Shown piece after piece: positions 45,241 to 54,452 of a stretch of DNA of 64,000 nt; position 1 is the stretch's first letter; each line of letters starts with the position of its first letter. The stretch spans positions 3,596,001-3,660,000 of the forward strand of contig NC_014655.1 of assembly GCF_000166395.1 (NCBI RefSeq). Reading direction: 5' to 3'. The position numbers and the translations under genes were made by a program. The stretch comes from Leadbetterella byssophila DSM 17132. Its GTDB lineage: Bacteria; Bacteroidota; Bacteroidia; Cytophagales; Spirosomataceae. Under the pieces are notes generated by a model. It had not been told where the DNA came from, did no database searches, and saw only the letters and a list, made by a program, of their open reading frames with translations.

Positions 45241-47622
45241 ATGAGAAAATTAATCCTCTTTTTATTTGTTTGTATAAGCGCTTCAGCGCAAAAATCGGAT
45301 AATTCCTTATTGTTTTACGCCCCTGCTAGGCATTTTACAGAAAGCCTACCATTAGGTAACGGTAGACTGGGAGCCATGGTCTTCGGTCAAACCGCTAAAG
45401 AACGCATAGCACTGAACGAGATCTCCCTTTGGTCTGGAGGCCCTCAGGATGCAGATAGAGAGGAAGCATACAAATCACTCAAACCTATTCAACAGCTTCT
45501 ACTTGAAGGAAAGAACAAGGAAGCCCAGACTCTACTTGAGAAGGAGTTCATTGCCAAAGGTAGAGGATCCGGATTCGGTCGGGGAGCGAAAGACCCCTAC
45601 GGGAGTTATCAAACTCTTGGAGATTTATTCTTAGAGTGGAAAGACGGAGAAGTAAGCAACTACAAGCGTTGGCTAGATCTAGATAATGCTTTAGCTACTA
45701 CCCAATTTACACGGAATGGAATTCAGATCACTGAAGAGGTGTTTACTGATTTTAAGAATGATTTGATTTGGGTAAGATTACGTTCTTCTAAGGCGAAAGG
45801 GCTCTATTTGAAGGTAGGTTTAAGTCGTGAAGAGAACGCCCAGGTACAGGCAGATTCCAAAGAGATCAAATTGTGGGGCCAACTACCAGCAGGCTCTGAA
45901 CCTGGGATGAAGTTTGCCGCAATTCTACAGGAAGCACATGTAGATGGAAAAGTTGAAGTGGAAGGAAACACATGGAATATTGTAGGGGCAAGTGAGGTGA
46001 TTCTTCAGATTTCTGCAGCTACAAATTACCACGAAGGTAAACTTATAGAGGAAGACGTTACCCAAAAAGCCAGAAAGTACTTCCAAAAGGGATTAACCTA
46101 TTCTGCAGCTTTCAAGTCCAGTCTTGAAAAGTTTCAATCCTACTTTCATAGGAGTGAATTACAGCTAAAAGGTCAAGATAAGCTCGCTCATCTTAGTACT
46201 CCGGACAGATTGAAAAGACTAGCAGAAGGAAAGTCAGATCTGGATTTATACGCTCTTTATTATCACTATGGTAGATATTTATTAATATGCTCTTCTCGCC
46301 CCGGTCTTTTACCTGCTAACCTTCAAGGATTGTGGGCGGTGGAATATCAAGCCCCCTGGAACGGAGATTATCATTTGAATATTAATGTCCAAATGAATTA
46401 CTGGCCGGCAGAGCTGACCGGTCTAGGTGAGTTAGCAGAGCCTTTGCATAGATTTACGGCTAATCTGGTTAAAAATGGAGAGAAAACGGCAAAAGCTTAT
46501 TATCAAGCTGAGGGTTGGGTAGCTCACGTCATCAGTAACCCATGGTTCTTTACCTCCCCAGGTGAAGGTGCAGATTGGGGATCCACTTTAACAGGCGGTG
46601 CATGGCTGTGTGAACATATCTGGGAACATTATAGATTCACTAAGGATATTGAATTCTTGAGAAAATATTATCCCGTTTTAAAGGGATCCGCACAGTTCTT
46701 ATCATCCATCTTAATAGAGGAACCAAAAAATGGCTGGTTAGTGACCGCGCCTTCAAATTCGCCTGAACATGCTTATGTATTGCCAGATGGGACTAAAGTG
46801 AATACCGCCATGGGCCCAACCATGGACATGCAGATCTGTAGAGAGCTGTTTAATGCTGTCATTCAATCTGCAGAAATTCTAGGTGTAGATAAAGAGTTTC
46901 GGGATGAATTGAGCGCGAAAGTAAGGAATTTAGCTCCTAATAGGGTAGGTAAGAATGGAGACCTGAATGAATGGTTAGAAGATTATGAAGATGAAGAAGT
47001 ACATCATCGTCACGTCTCTCACTTGTATGGTTTACATCCATATGATGAAATAAATGTCTACGATACTCCGGAGCTAGCGGAAGCAGCTAGAAAGACTTTA
47101 GAAATACGTGGAGATGCGGGAACGGGATGGAGTATGGCTTGGAAGATCAACTTTTGGGCCAGGCTAAGGGACGGAGATCACTCCTTAAGTTTATTAAATC
47201 AACTGCTTAAACCTGCTTTTGAAGAAAAGATAGTGATGAGTGGAGGTGGGTCTTACCCCAATCTATTCTGTGCGCATCCACCTTTCCAGATAGATGGCAA
47301 CTTTGGTGGAACAGCAGGAATAGCTGAAATGCTTTTACAAAGTGGAGACCACTTCCTTGTACTATTACCTGCCCTTCCCAAAGCCTGGAAAGTAGGAAAA
47401 GTCACCGGCCTGCAAGCTAGAGGAGGATTTAAGGTGGATATTGAATGGAAAAACGGTCAAATTTCAACTGCAAATATCAAATCTCAAGTTGGTTCAAGAT
47501 GTAGACTATATGTACCAAAAGGCTTGAGGTTATACAATAGTAAAGGTCAGGTGATTTCCTTAGATAATGATTGGGCAGAATTCTCAACCCAAGCGGGAGA
47601 GACGTATGTTTTGAAGAAATGA
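45241..47622 (+). CDS. glycoside hydrolase family 95 protein (alpha-fucosidase-like)
   Basis: The 793-residue secreted protein (signal [16 protein letters not shown]) matches GH95: [32 protein letters not shown] near the N terminus, [14 protein letters not shown] (the paired catalytic Asn), APSNSPEH (general acid Glu) and [15 protein letters not shown] (general base Asp). GH95 inverting enzymes cleave alpha-1,2-L-fucosyl or alpha-L-galactosyl ends of plant and host glycans. No other glycosidases, SusC or SusD lie beside it, so it is a solitary enzyme. Its 3-prime end overlaps the symporter gene by 39 bases on the other strand. Expression is probably influenced by the adjacent hairpin. Confidence 0.93.
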   Translation: MRKLILFLFVCISASAQKSDNSLLFYAPARHFTESLPLGNGRLGAMVFGQTAKERIALNEISLWSGGPQDADREEAYKSLKPIQQLLLEGKNKEAQTLLEKEFIAKGRGSGFGRGAKDPYGSYQTLGDLFLEWKDGEVSNYKRWLDLDNALATTQFTRNGIQITEEVFTDFKNDLIWVRLRSSKAKGLYLKVGLSREENAQVQADSKEIKLWGQLPAGSEPGMKFAAILQEAHVDGKVEVEGNTWNIVGASEVILQISAATNYHEGKLIEEDVTQKARKYFQKGLTYSAAFKSSLEKFQSYFHRSELQLKGQDKLAHLSTPDRLKRLAEGKSDLDLYALYYHYGRYLLICSSRPGLLPANLQGLWAVEYQAPWNGDYHLNINVQMNYWPAELTGLGELAEPLHRFTANLVKNGEKTAKAYYQAEGWVAHVISNPWFFTSPGEGADWGSTLTGGAWLCEHIWEHYRFTKDIEFLRKYYPVLKGSAQFLSSILIEEPKNGWLVTAPSNSPEHAYVLPDGTKVNTAMGPTMDMQICRELFNAVIQSAEILGVDKEFRDELSAKVRNLAPNRVGKNGDLNEWLEDYEDEEVHHRHVSHLYGLHPYDEINVYDTPELAEAARKTLEIRGDAGTGWSMAWKINFWARLRDGDHSLSLLNQLLKPAFEEKIVMSGGGSYPNLFCAHPPFQIDGNFGGTAGIAEMLLQSGDHFLVLLPALPKAWKVGKVTGLQARGGFKVDIEWKNGQISTANIKSQVGSRCRLYVPKGLRLYNSKGQVISLDNDWAEFSTQAGETYVLKK

Positions 47623-48963
47623 TCCTAATACCATTCCTATTATACTGGCAGCTAGTCCGTATAATAGGGATGGATATTTTGCCGGATAGAACTCTAAGTA
47701 GGTCCAAAGTATTATACCAAAGATCATGGAGAGTATTGCTCCCCAGTTACTGGCCTTCTTCCAGTAGAGACCGGCTGTTAAGGGCACAAAGAGTGAAACA
47801 AGGCTAAAGGCTGAAGAATCTGCAACTAACTCAAAAATGTTAGTTTTTTGAAGGGCCAAAAAAGTACTTACCAGTGCAATGCCCAAAACGGAGAATCGCA
47901 TGGTTTGCAATAGACCTTTGTCATTTAGTTTCTTGAAAGGTTGAATCAGGTTTTCTGCTAATACAGTGGCTGGTGCCAGAATAGCTCCTGAACAGGTGCT
48001 GAGAATAGCAGATAATAGGGCACCAAAGGTTATAATCTGAAATCCTATACCCATGTGTGACATCACCACTTCGGGAATGATCATTTGTTTATCTTCTACA
48101 TTTGGATAGAGCATGTGCGCACATAGAGCTATCATTAAGGGAAGGAGAGCTACGGTAAAATACATCAGTCCGGAAAGTAAAGAGCCTTTTACTGCAACAG
48201 ATTCTGACTTGGCTGCCATTACCCTTTGGAACACATCTTGTTGAGGAATAGAACCCCAACCAATGGTAATCCAAGCCGCGAAATAAATGATCCAATTCTC
48301 CCAGCTGTTTTCCTTCGGAATTATTCTCCAAAAATCCGGTGGTACGTGGCTATTGATCTTTTCCCATCCACCTACTGCCCCCCACAATTCCCCAAATAGG
48401 ATAAGTAAACCAATGATAATGATGACCGTCTGAATGGTGTCAGTAATACTCACTGACCACATTCCACCATAGTATGTATAGATAACCACAACTAAAGCAC
48501 AGATGATTACGCCATAGGTAAAGGGTATATCCGCCAGTGATTGTAGAATAAAAGCCATAGCTACGAGTTGGGCGGCTATCCAACTAAAATAAGAAGGAAT
48601 CACTAAAATGGCTGAAATAAACTCGGAGGTCTTGCCAAACCTAAGTTTGAAGTAGTCACTAAAGGTGAGCAACTTCATGCGGTAAAGGGGTTTGGCATAG
48701 AAAAGTCCTACAAATATCAAACAAGCTGCGGCACCTAAGGGGTCTTCAATAACCCCCAAGACCCCATGTTCTACAAATTCTCCTGTAGCACCCATCATGG
48801 TTTCAGATCCAAACCAGGTGGCAAATAGTCCGCAACTTACCATAAAGGTGGGTAATTTCTTACCGGCAACGGCGAAGTCGCTAGCAGATTTTACTCTCCT
48901 AGCCGCTAAAGCACCTACGAAAACAGTTGCCAGGAGATATAGTATTACAAAGCTTAAGACCAT
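47584..48963 (-). CDS. sodium:solute symporter (SSS family)
   Basis: The 459-residue protein has about 12-13 membrane helices and SSS-family motifs such as [19 protein letters not shown] at the N terminus and [12 protein letters not shown] near residue 55. Substrates of the family include sugars, amino acids, proline and metabolites; none can be assigned. It is the last gene of a minus-strand run after the TonB receptor (31-base gap), so co-transcription is possible. Its 3-prime end overlaps the GH95 gene by 39 bases. Confidence 0.88.
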   Translation of the reverse strand: MVLSFVILYLLATVFVGALAARRVKSASDFAVAGKKLPTFMVSCGLFATWFGSETMMGATGEFVEHGVLGVIEDPLGAAACLIFVGLFYAKPLYRMKLLTFSDYFKLRFGKTSEFISAILVIPSYFSWIAAQLVAMAFILQSLADIPFTYGVIICALVVVIYTYYGGMWSVSITDTIQTVIIIIGLLILFGELWGAVGGWEKINSHVPPDFWRIIPKENSWENWIIYFAAWITIGWGSIPQQDVFQRVMAAKSESVAVKGSLLSGLMYFTVALLPLMIALCAHMLYPNVEDKQMIIPEVVMSHMGIGFQIITFGALLSAILSTCSGAILAPATVLAENLIQPFKKLNDKGLLQTMRFSVLGIALVSTFLALQKTNIFELVADSSAFSLVSLFVPLTAGLYWKKASNWGAILSMIFGIILWTYLEFYPAKYPSLLYGLAASIIGMVLGSFLQNIRLSRLG

Positions 48964-48994
48964 TTCTTGATTTTTTCCTCCCGAAAATACACAG

Positions 48995-50857
48995 CTAAAA
49001 GCTCCAAGCTACATTTATGATCAAGTTTCTTCCCATTCTGGGTAATTTGTTCCAGTCGGAAAAGGTAGTATAGTACTGATCCATCAGGTTCTCTCCTCTC
49101 AGTTTTATCTGCCAATCCTTGCTCTTGTATAAGATTTCGGTATGGAATATCGAGTACGAGGGGATTTCATGGGTAGAGCGTGCTCCTTCCATTTCGGCCT
49201 TCATAAGCCACCTATTCTTGGCATATGAGAGGGATGAACTGTAGGAGAGGGGTGGAGTGAAAGGTAGCGTTCCATAATCTTTTCCGTAGGTGTATTGAAA
49301 TAGGGCTTTCAAATCCCAGTACCATTCTGAAAGAAAGGGGATTCCAAGAGAAGCATTTGATCTGTAAAGTAAAGCATAGTCTAGTGGAGCATAAATTTTT
49401 ACCCCTTGAGCTCCCAGGGTCATGGGGCTTAAATTTTCTTTGACCTGACCTAATATATAGTTATTTAGGTGGAAAAACTGATTATCCCACTTTAGTTGAT
49501 AGTGGGGTTTACTTAAGGCTTGCGCCAATTCAATGGAATAACTATTTTCCTTAGGTAGATCTGGATTTCCTATGTAGTCATAGCCGTCATTGCTATTGAA
49601 TAAGTAAAATCCGTAAGCTTCGGATACGCTTGGTGCTCTCTCTTTGTAGCTGAGAGAAAATTGGAAATGGTAGGGGTTGCCCTCATAACTGATGCCCCAA
49701 GTGGTATTAGTCAGGAATCTTGATTGGGATGAAGAAGCTTCTGGGAAGAAGATATAAAGACCTTCAAAATCTTTCATCATTTTTTGTTGATTCACTGAAA
49801 GTGAAAGATTAGCATTTAGGTACAAGTGCTTCTGCAAGTATACTTTGTCGTCCAGACTTAGACTCCATTCTGAGGTATTTATTCCCGGCCAAGTATACAT
49901 GAACATATCCTTTTCTCCCGGGCTTTTCATGGTCATTTCGGCGAGGGAATAGTTGGTATGAAAATGCACCAGTCCCTTGAACGAATGTGCCTTTTTCACT
50001 CCGTTCAGGGAGGAATAGATGCCTGAGGTTTTTGACCACCCGGGCATATCCATTCTGATGGGCACATTTGGCCTTTGGCTATCGTCCATGATATGAGTGA
50101 TTCTATTGTGGTAAATTCTGGTTTTCCAATCTAGAAATACGGGGTGGAAATGATGTTTATTAAACTGAAAGCTACCGATAAATGCCTCTGCTTTTGCTAC
50201 ATCCATGGGCAGGGAAGGGTAGCCTATATTTTGAGCCAGATCATAGATCATGGAAACTTCATAGGCATGATGTTTGGCCGGTTGGAAACCTATATTTAAT
50301 CCTCCATTTATTTTTGAAAATTGAGAATAAAGTATCTCCCTTTTATTACCGGCCTTATAGTTCTCTGCATTTCTCCATGTGATATCGCCATCTATATAGA
50401 AATGTTCACTTGATTTGGAGGATTGGATGCCTAAGGACTTGTGTTTATTGTTTGTTTCAAATCCACTCAAGATGGTTGTTTTTAAATTAGAAGGGGCAAA
50501 TTGAGATTTTCTTCTGATAAGATCCATCCCGCCTGAAGTAGAGGGGCCATTTCCGGAATGTATATCTACTTTTTGCAGATTGGTAACTTCCATGTAGGAA
50601 GTTACCGGATCCATTTTATCTGTGCATGCAGAATAAATCATCATTCCATCTAAAGTAATCCTGCTACGTTCTGAGCTCATTCCGTTAAGAAAGGGCTCCG
50701 CTGCATAAACCCCTCTTTTAAGAAGGGAAACTGTGCCTGATTTTTGAAGATGGTCTTCTATAGTCTCCAAAGATCTGCCTTTGATCTTAATCTCAGGCAA
50801 AATCTTAGAGGTGCTGTCATTTTGAAAAAGACAGATCCAGAGCAATAGGATTTTCAT
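48995..50857 (-). CDS. TonB-dependent outer-membrane receptor, probably for copper
   Basis: The 620-residue protein has a plug domain (about 20-120: PEIKIKGRSLETIEDHL, GVYAAEPFLNGMSSERSRITLDGMMIY) and a beta-barrel ending in aromatic WSF. The plug contains SACTDKMDPVTSYMEVTNL (about residues 75-93), a Cys...MDP motif that I associate with copper receptors of the OprC/NosA type. The signal peptide is short (MKILLLWICLFQ) and the CarboxypepD_reg extension of SusC proteins is missing. Four bases separate it from the Met/His-rich lipoprotein gene, which supports metal transport. The copper assignment is by motif recall and context. Confidence 0.78.
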   Translation of the reverse strand: MKILLLWICLFQNDSTSKILPEIKIKGRSLETIEDHLQKSGTVSLLKRGVYAAEPFLNGMSSERSRITLDGMMIYSACTDKMDPVTSYMEVTNLQKVDIHSGNGPSTSGGMDLIRRKSQFAPSNLKTTILSGFETNNKHKSLGIQSSKSSEHFYIDGDITWRNAENYKAGNKREILYSQFSKINGGLNIGFQPAKHHAYEVSMIYDLAQNIGYPSLPMDVAKAEAFIGSFQFNKHHFHPVFLDWKTRIYHNRITHIMDDSQRPNVPIRMDMPGWSKTSGIYSSLNGVKKAHSFKGLVHFHTNYSLAEMTMKSPGEKDMFMYTWPGINTSEWSLSLDDKVYLQKHLYLNANLSLSVNQQKMMKDFEGLYIFFPEASSSQSRFLTNTTWGISYEGNPYHFQFSLSYKERAPSVSEAYGFYLFNSNDGYDYIGNPDLPKENSYSIELAQALSKPHYQLKWDNQFFHLNNYILGQVKENLSPMTLGAQGVKIYAPLDYALLYRSNASLGIPFLSEWYWDLKALFQYTYGKDYGTLPFTPPLSYSSSLSYAKNRWLMKAEMEGARSTHEIPSYSIFHTEILYKSKDWQIKLRGENLMDQYYTTFSDWNKLPRMGRNLIINVAWSF

Positions 50858-50861
50858 TGGA

Positions 50862-51641
50862 TTAGAACTCTAATTCAAAAAAGATTTGGTCTTTAACCGT
50901 CTCGCCTTGTTCATTTAGAAGCACTACATTCAGTTTCCAATACCCCGTCATGGTCAAGTTGAGAAGTCCTTGGTACAGGCCTTGTCCTTTGCTAAGGAGG
51001 TCTTGATTATTAGGAGAGCTATGATTTCCCATACCCGGCATTCGAGGATCCAGTAAGATCATACAGTTATTCACTGGTACAAAGTGATGGGAGTCTTTCA
51101 TCTGGTAGAGATAAGCAGAGATGGTCTGGCTACCTACCTTAGGTTTATTCGGTTCTGCCATGGCCAAAACATACCTTGAATCATCTGTCCCCATAAAAGA
51201 CTGAACAACCCTTTTTGAGGATTCTTTTACTTCAATTCTCTTCGTAATCCCTAAGGCTTCTAAGGTCCAGAACTCCATTTCATTACTTGCCATTTGGAAG
51301 ATAATAAACCCTTTAAACTTTCCTTTATCTGTTTTTTCAAAGGTGGAAACCGGAGAGGAATGGCTCATCATCTGCATTTGCATGGAAGGTACCACTTTGA
51401 ATTCAGGAAGATCTATGAATTGGCCTGATTTGTCCTTTATATGGACCTCTATAGGATTATAGCCCGTTTTCCAGGAACTATCCGTAATGAAGAATTCAAC
51501 AGTGTATAAGTCGTTTTCTAGCGTGGTAATAGGTCTTTTGACCTCATTTGGTGTAATATCAGAGCTAGAGCATGCCCATAGAGACATACCCCATAAAAAT
51601 ATGAGTAATTTTTTCACGATGATAGAGTTTAAGTTTAACAA
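50862..51641 (-). CDS. Met/His-rich lipoprotein with YtkA/FixH-like domain
   Basis: The 259-residue protein has a lipobox (LWGMSLWAC, Cys24). A GTG at 51617 would give a more usual MKKLLIFL-type signal and is an alternative start. Two similar beta-sandwich segments follow, each ending with a Met/His cluster: PSMQMQMMSHSSPVS and DPRMPGMGNHSSPNNQ. This resembles YtkA/FixH-like periplasmic domains and copper-binding proteins. It lies between a small Cys-motif protein and the TonB receptor, with 15 and 4 base gaps. A role in copper capture is inference. Confidence 0.6.
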   Translation of the reverse strand: MLNLNSIIVKKLLIFLWGMSLWACSSSDITPNEVKRPITTLENDLYTVEFFITDSSWKTGYNPIEVHIKDKSGQFIDLPEFKVVPSMQMQMMSHSSPVSTFEKTDKGKFKGFIIFQMASNEMEFWTLEALGITKRIEVKESSKRVVQSFMGTDDSRYVLAMAEPNKPKVGSQTISAYLYQMKDSHHFVPVNNCMILLDPRMPGMGNHSSPNNQDLLSKGQGLYQGLLNLTMTGYWKLNVVLLNEQGETVKDQIFFELEF

Positions 51642-51656
51642 AAAGTGAGAGGATTG

Positions 51657-52034
51657 TTAAACAAACTCTGGAGGTTCAGAAAGGTTTAAAAATAAGGTGT
51701 AGCAATACAGATCCTGAGTGTAGGGACAAAGCTTTATCTCTTTTTCAGGAAGGATGGGGGCAGGGAAGGTAAAGGAGACTTGTTGGTTTAAGAATACATG
51801 ATCCAACTGCAACTGAAGGAGTACTTGTGAGGTTTTTTCCTTTTCCTTCTCTTTTAGGATTTTTGACAATTCACATTTTCCGTCACAGTGTAACTCCGGC
51901 CTGTCTTTGTTGATACAAAACAGTTCCACGAATACCTCTTGATTCACGCTGTACAAAGTATATAGCAGACTATTCTTCATGAGGCAAAGCAACATCACAA
52001 AGACCAGCAGTATTTTACCTATAGACTTGCTCAT
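51657..52034 (-). CDS. small membrane-anchored protein with C-x9-C-x3-C motif
   Basis: The 125-residue protein has an N-terminal membrane helix (KILLVFVMLLCLMKNSLLY) and the motif FCINKDRPELHCDGKCEL, with Cys40, Cys50 and Cys54, followed by a charged coiled-coil (KILKEKEKEKTS). A second pair of cysteines lies near the C terminus (KLCPYTQDLYCY). I have seen similar CxGKC proteins next to TonB receptor genes in Bacteroidota, but the family has no name I can give. Metal binding is likely from the motif and neighbours. Confidence 0.55.
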   Translation of the reverse strand: MSKSIGKILLVFVMLLCLMKNSLLYTLYSVNQEVFVELFCINKDRPELHCDGKCELSKILKEKEKEKTSQVLLQLQLDHVFLNQQVSFTFPAPILPEKEIKLCPYTQDLYCYTLFLNLSEPPEFV

Positions 52035-52043
52035 GGTGCAAAT

Positions 52044-52463
52044 TTAACCCTTAGAAGCAATACTTTCAGCGTATGAGGTGAAATTATTTAGTATGGCTTG
52101 CCAACCGGCCCTTTGTAATTCTAAAGAGTTTTGGCCTTCCGGATCAAAGGACACTTTTATTAAGGTTCCGGTTTCTTCCTCTATAAACTGGGTGTCTACT
52201 TGTCGGCCATCTTCCATGGTATACGTAAATCCTTCAAGAGGGTAAACCGTATCATACACGGCTTCAAAATCAAATCCAAAACTACCGTCCTTGGCTTCCA
52301 TTCTGGCTGAGTATTTGCCTCCTGGTCTCAGGTCATTTTGTGCACTGGGGCAATGCCAGTTGGGACTAGCAAAGTTCCAATTTACTATATGCTCCGGATT
52401 GGTATAAAATTCCCAAACTTCTTTGGTGGAGACGTTTACGAAAGATTGAATATCAATTTTCAT
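52044..52463 (-). CDS. SRPBCC/AHSA1-like domain protein
   Basis: The 139 residues form an activator-of-Hsp90-type (AHSA1) SRPBCC domain: FVNVSTKEVWEFYTNPEHIVNWNFASPNWHC at the N terminus, LRPGGKYSARMEAKDGSFGFDF, and the C-terminal helix QRAGWQAILNNFTSY. Ligand unknown. It ends nine bases before the small Cys-motif gene, so it may be the first gene of the copper-like transcript. No signal peptide. Confidence 0.82.
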   Translation of the reverse strand: MKIDIQSFVNVSTKEVWEFYTNPEHIVNWNFASPNWHCPSAQNDLRPGGKYSARMEAKDGSFGFDFEAVYDTVYPLEGFTYTMEDGRQVDTQFIEEETGTLIKVSFDPEGQNSLELQRAGWQAILNNFTSYAESIASKG

Positions 52464-52595
52464 TATTTAGTGAGGAGGGTTGATCGTAAATTAAAATTAA
52501 GCTTTCCCTTAGTCTAAGGCAAGATATTTTAATAAAAAATATCATTTTCAGGGGATATTTTGGATATTTAAATTCCAATAATAAGTTCATGCCCT

Positions 52596-54425
52596 TTGAC
52601 TAAATCTTTACTGATTATCGGCTTTTGTTTCCTTTGCTTTACCCTGAGGGGGCAGGATAATCTTTCGCAAGCCGAGAAAGACAGTATAAGGTATACCCGT
52701 ATCAAAGAGCGGATGTACAAGAAGAAAATCACCCGTGAACTTTATCAGCTCTTTTTCCGGGATGTTTATAATCAAAGGAAATCCAAAGGATCAGAAGTAA
52801 CAAAGGTGGAAAGTAATCCATTTGACGCGGTGAGAGGCAAGACTATCCGTGAGATCTATGTCAAGCAATTGGATGTGATGGGAGCTTCTGTATATGATAC
52901 TTCAAGGACTGGAAATAAGTTGCAAAGGTTTATGAGTGATCATCTACATATCAATACCCAAGAAAAGACGCTCCGGAAAAACATGCTCCTTTTTAAGGAA
53001 GGGGATAAGATAGATCCCCTTTTAATGAAAGAGAACGAGAGGATTTTGCGCCAAAGTACAGTCTTGCTAGATGCACGATTAGTTCCCATCAATGAAGATG
53101 AGGAAGGGGTTGATGTGATGGTTATTGTACAGGACGTTTGGCCTATACTGCCGGAAGGTAGTTTTAGTGGGTTGGATAATTTTGGTGTTGGATTTACTAA
53201 TCAAAACGTAAAAGGGTGGACCCACAGTAGTACGAACATCGTGCGGTGGAGGGGTAGAGATACTTTGCAGCGATTGGGTTTTCGATCTATCTATACGGTT
53301 CCTTACATAAAGAGATCTTATATTTCCGGCCAGGCGGGTTTTATTTGGGAGAGGGATTTAAAGCATCAGTACTTGAAATTTGAAAAGCCTTTCGTAACGG
53401 TGGAAACCAAGTATGCCGGATCCTTTGATATGGGATTTCACGAGGTCAGAGAATACAAGAAGAAGACGGATAATCTGGATAGTACACTTATATATCCGGT
53501 ACAAAGAGCCTATCTGGATATGTGGGGAGGTAGGGCCTTTAAACTAGGCAAATCTGATGAGAATCAAACCAAAAGGCTTGTTTTTGCTAGTAGATTCTAC
53601 AGTTACGCCTACTTGAAAAGGCCGGAGGTTTCAGCAGATTCCAATAGGGCGTATTGGAACCAAACTAATTTACTTTTTAGTGTGGGATTCTCCAACAGGA
53701 ACTATAGAAGAGACGTATTGATCTTTGGTTTCGGTAGAACGGAAGACGTGCCTATAGGTAGCATGGTAACTGCCACAGTGGGGAGAAGTAGGACCGAATT
53801 TGGTACCAGAGGATATGCGGGAATTAGGATGTCCAAAGGAGGTTATTTACCTAGACAGTATGGATATCTCTATGGATTAGTGGATATGGGAAGCTTTCTA
53901 AAAGCTGGAGAGCCTCACCAGGGCGTGCTTAATGTATCTGCGAATTATTTTACCCCTTTGATGCGCTTGGGTTTAAGTCAAGTGAGGCAGTTTATGAATC
54001 TACGGTATACCAAAGGATTTAATCGTGATCCTTTGGAATATATAAATCTTACGGATAAATACGGTATCAGGGGAGTTAACTCTGACCGATTGATAGGTAA
54101 GAAGAGATTGAACCTGGGTTTGGAAACGGTTCTATTTACTCCTGGAAGTTTTCTAGGTTTTAGGGGAGCTCACTTTGCCTATGTTGATCTAGGTTTGATT
54201 TCTGATGCAGGAAAAGTGTGGCGGGGACCCTTGTATCATGCCTATGGTTTAGGTATCCGCTTGAGAAATGAGCATTTGACCTTTAATACCATTGAACTTC
54301 GATTGTCCTATTATCCAAATGTGCCTGCACTAAGTAGTCCTTTTCGTGTAGGAGTAAGTGGTGCCACCAGTTTGCAATTGATGGACTTTGATATTTCGGC
54401 ACCTGACATCGTGCCATTGAGATGA
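52596..54425 (+). CDS. outer-membrane barrel protein with POTRA-like N terminus
   Basis: Translation from the TTG at 52596 gives a good signal peptide (MTKSLLIIGFCFLCFTLRG). The nearest upstream ATG (52590) hits a stop after four codons and the next ATG lies within the mature region. The 609-residue product has a POTRA-like domain (about 85-175: IREIYVKQLDVMGASVYD, and ILRQSTVLLDARLVPI followed by GVDVMVIVQDVW) and a C-terminal beta-barrel. This resembles Omp85/TamA-like architecture without a clear full match. It may assist outer-membrane assembly or translocation. Weakly defined function. Confidence 0.65.
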   Translation: MTKSLLIIGFCFLCFTLRGQDNLSQAEKDSIRYTRIKERMYKKKITRELYQLFFRDVYNQRKSKGSEVTKVESNPFDAVRGKTIREIYVKQLDVMGASVYDTSRTGNKLQRFMSDHLHINTQEKTLRKNMLLFKEGDKIDPLLMKENERILRQSTVLLDARLVPINEDEEGVDVMVIVQDVWPILPEGSFSGLDNFGVGFTNQNVKGWTHSSTNIVRWRGRDTLQRLGFRSIYTVPYIKRSYISGQAGFIWERDLKHQYLKFEKPFVTVETKYAGSFDMGFHEVREYKKKTDNLDSTLIYPVQRAYLDMWGGRAFKLGKSDENQTKRLVFASRFYSYAYLKRPEVSADSNRAYWNQTNLLFSVGFSNRNYRRDVLIFGFGRTEDVPIGSMVTATVGRSRTEFGTRGYAGIRMSKGGYLPRQYGYLYGLVDMGSFLKAGEPHQGVLNVSANYFTPLMRLGLSQVRQFMNLRYTKGFNRDPLEYINLTDKYGIRGVNSDRLIGKKRLNLGLETVLFTPGSFLGFRGAHFAYVDLGLISDAGKVWRGPLYHAYGLGIRLRNEHLTFNTIELRLSYYPNVPALSSPFRVGVSGATSLQLMDFDISAPDIVPLR

Positions 54426-54427
54426 AA

Positions 54428-54452
54428 AAAGGTTGCCTTTTGGGCAACCTTT
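54428..54452. terminator. terminator between the barrel gene and the FER-repeat gene
   Basis: AAAGGTTGCC (54428-54437) and GGCAACCTTT (54443-54452) form a 10-bp stem. T runs are better on the minus-strand side. Confidence 0.8.

Noticed and set aside
52523-52543. GATATTTT...AAAATATC inverted repeat
   Set aside because: It consists almost wholly of A and T, and such repeats arise easily by chance in this AT-rich gap; no T-tract or promoter association supports it.
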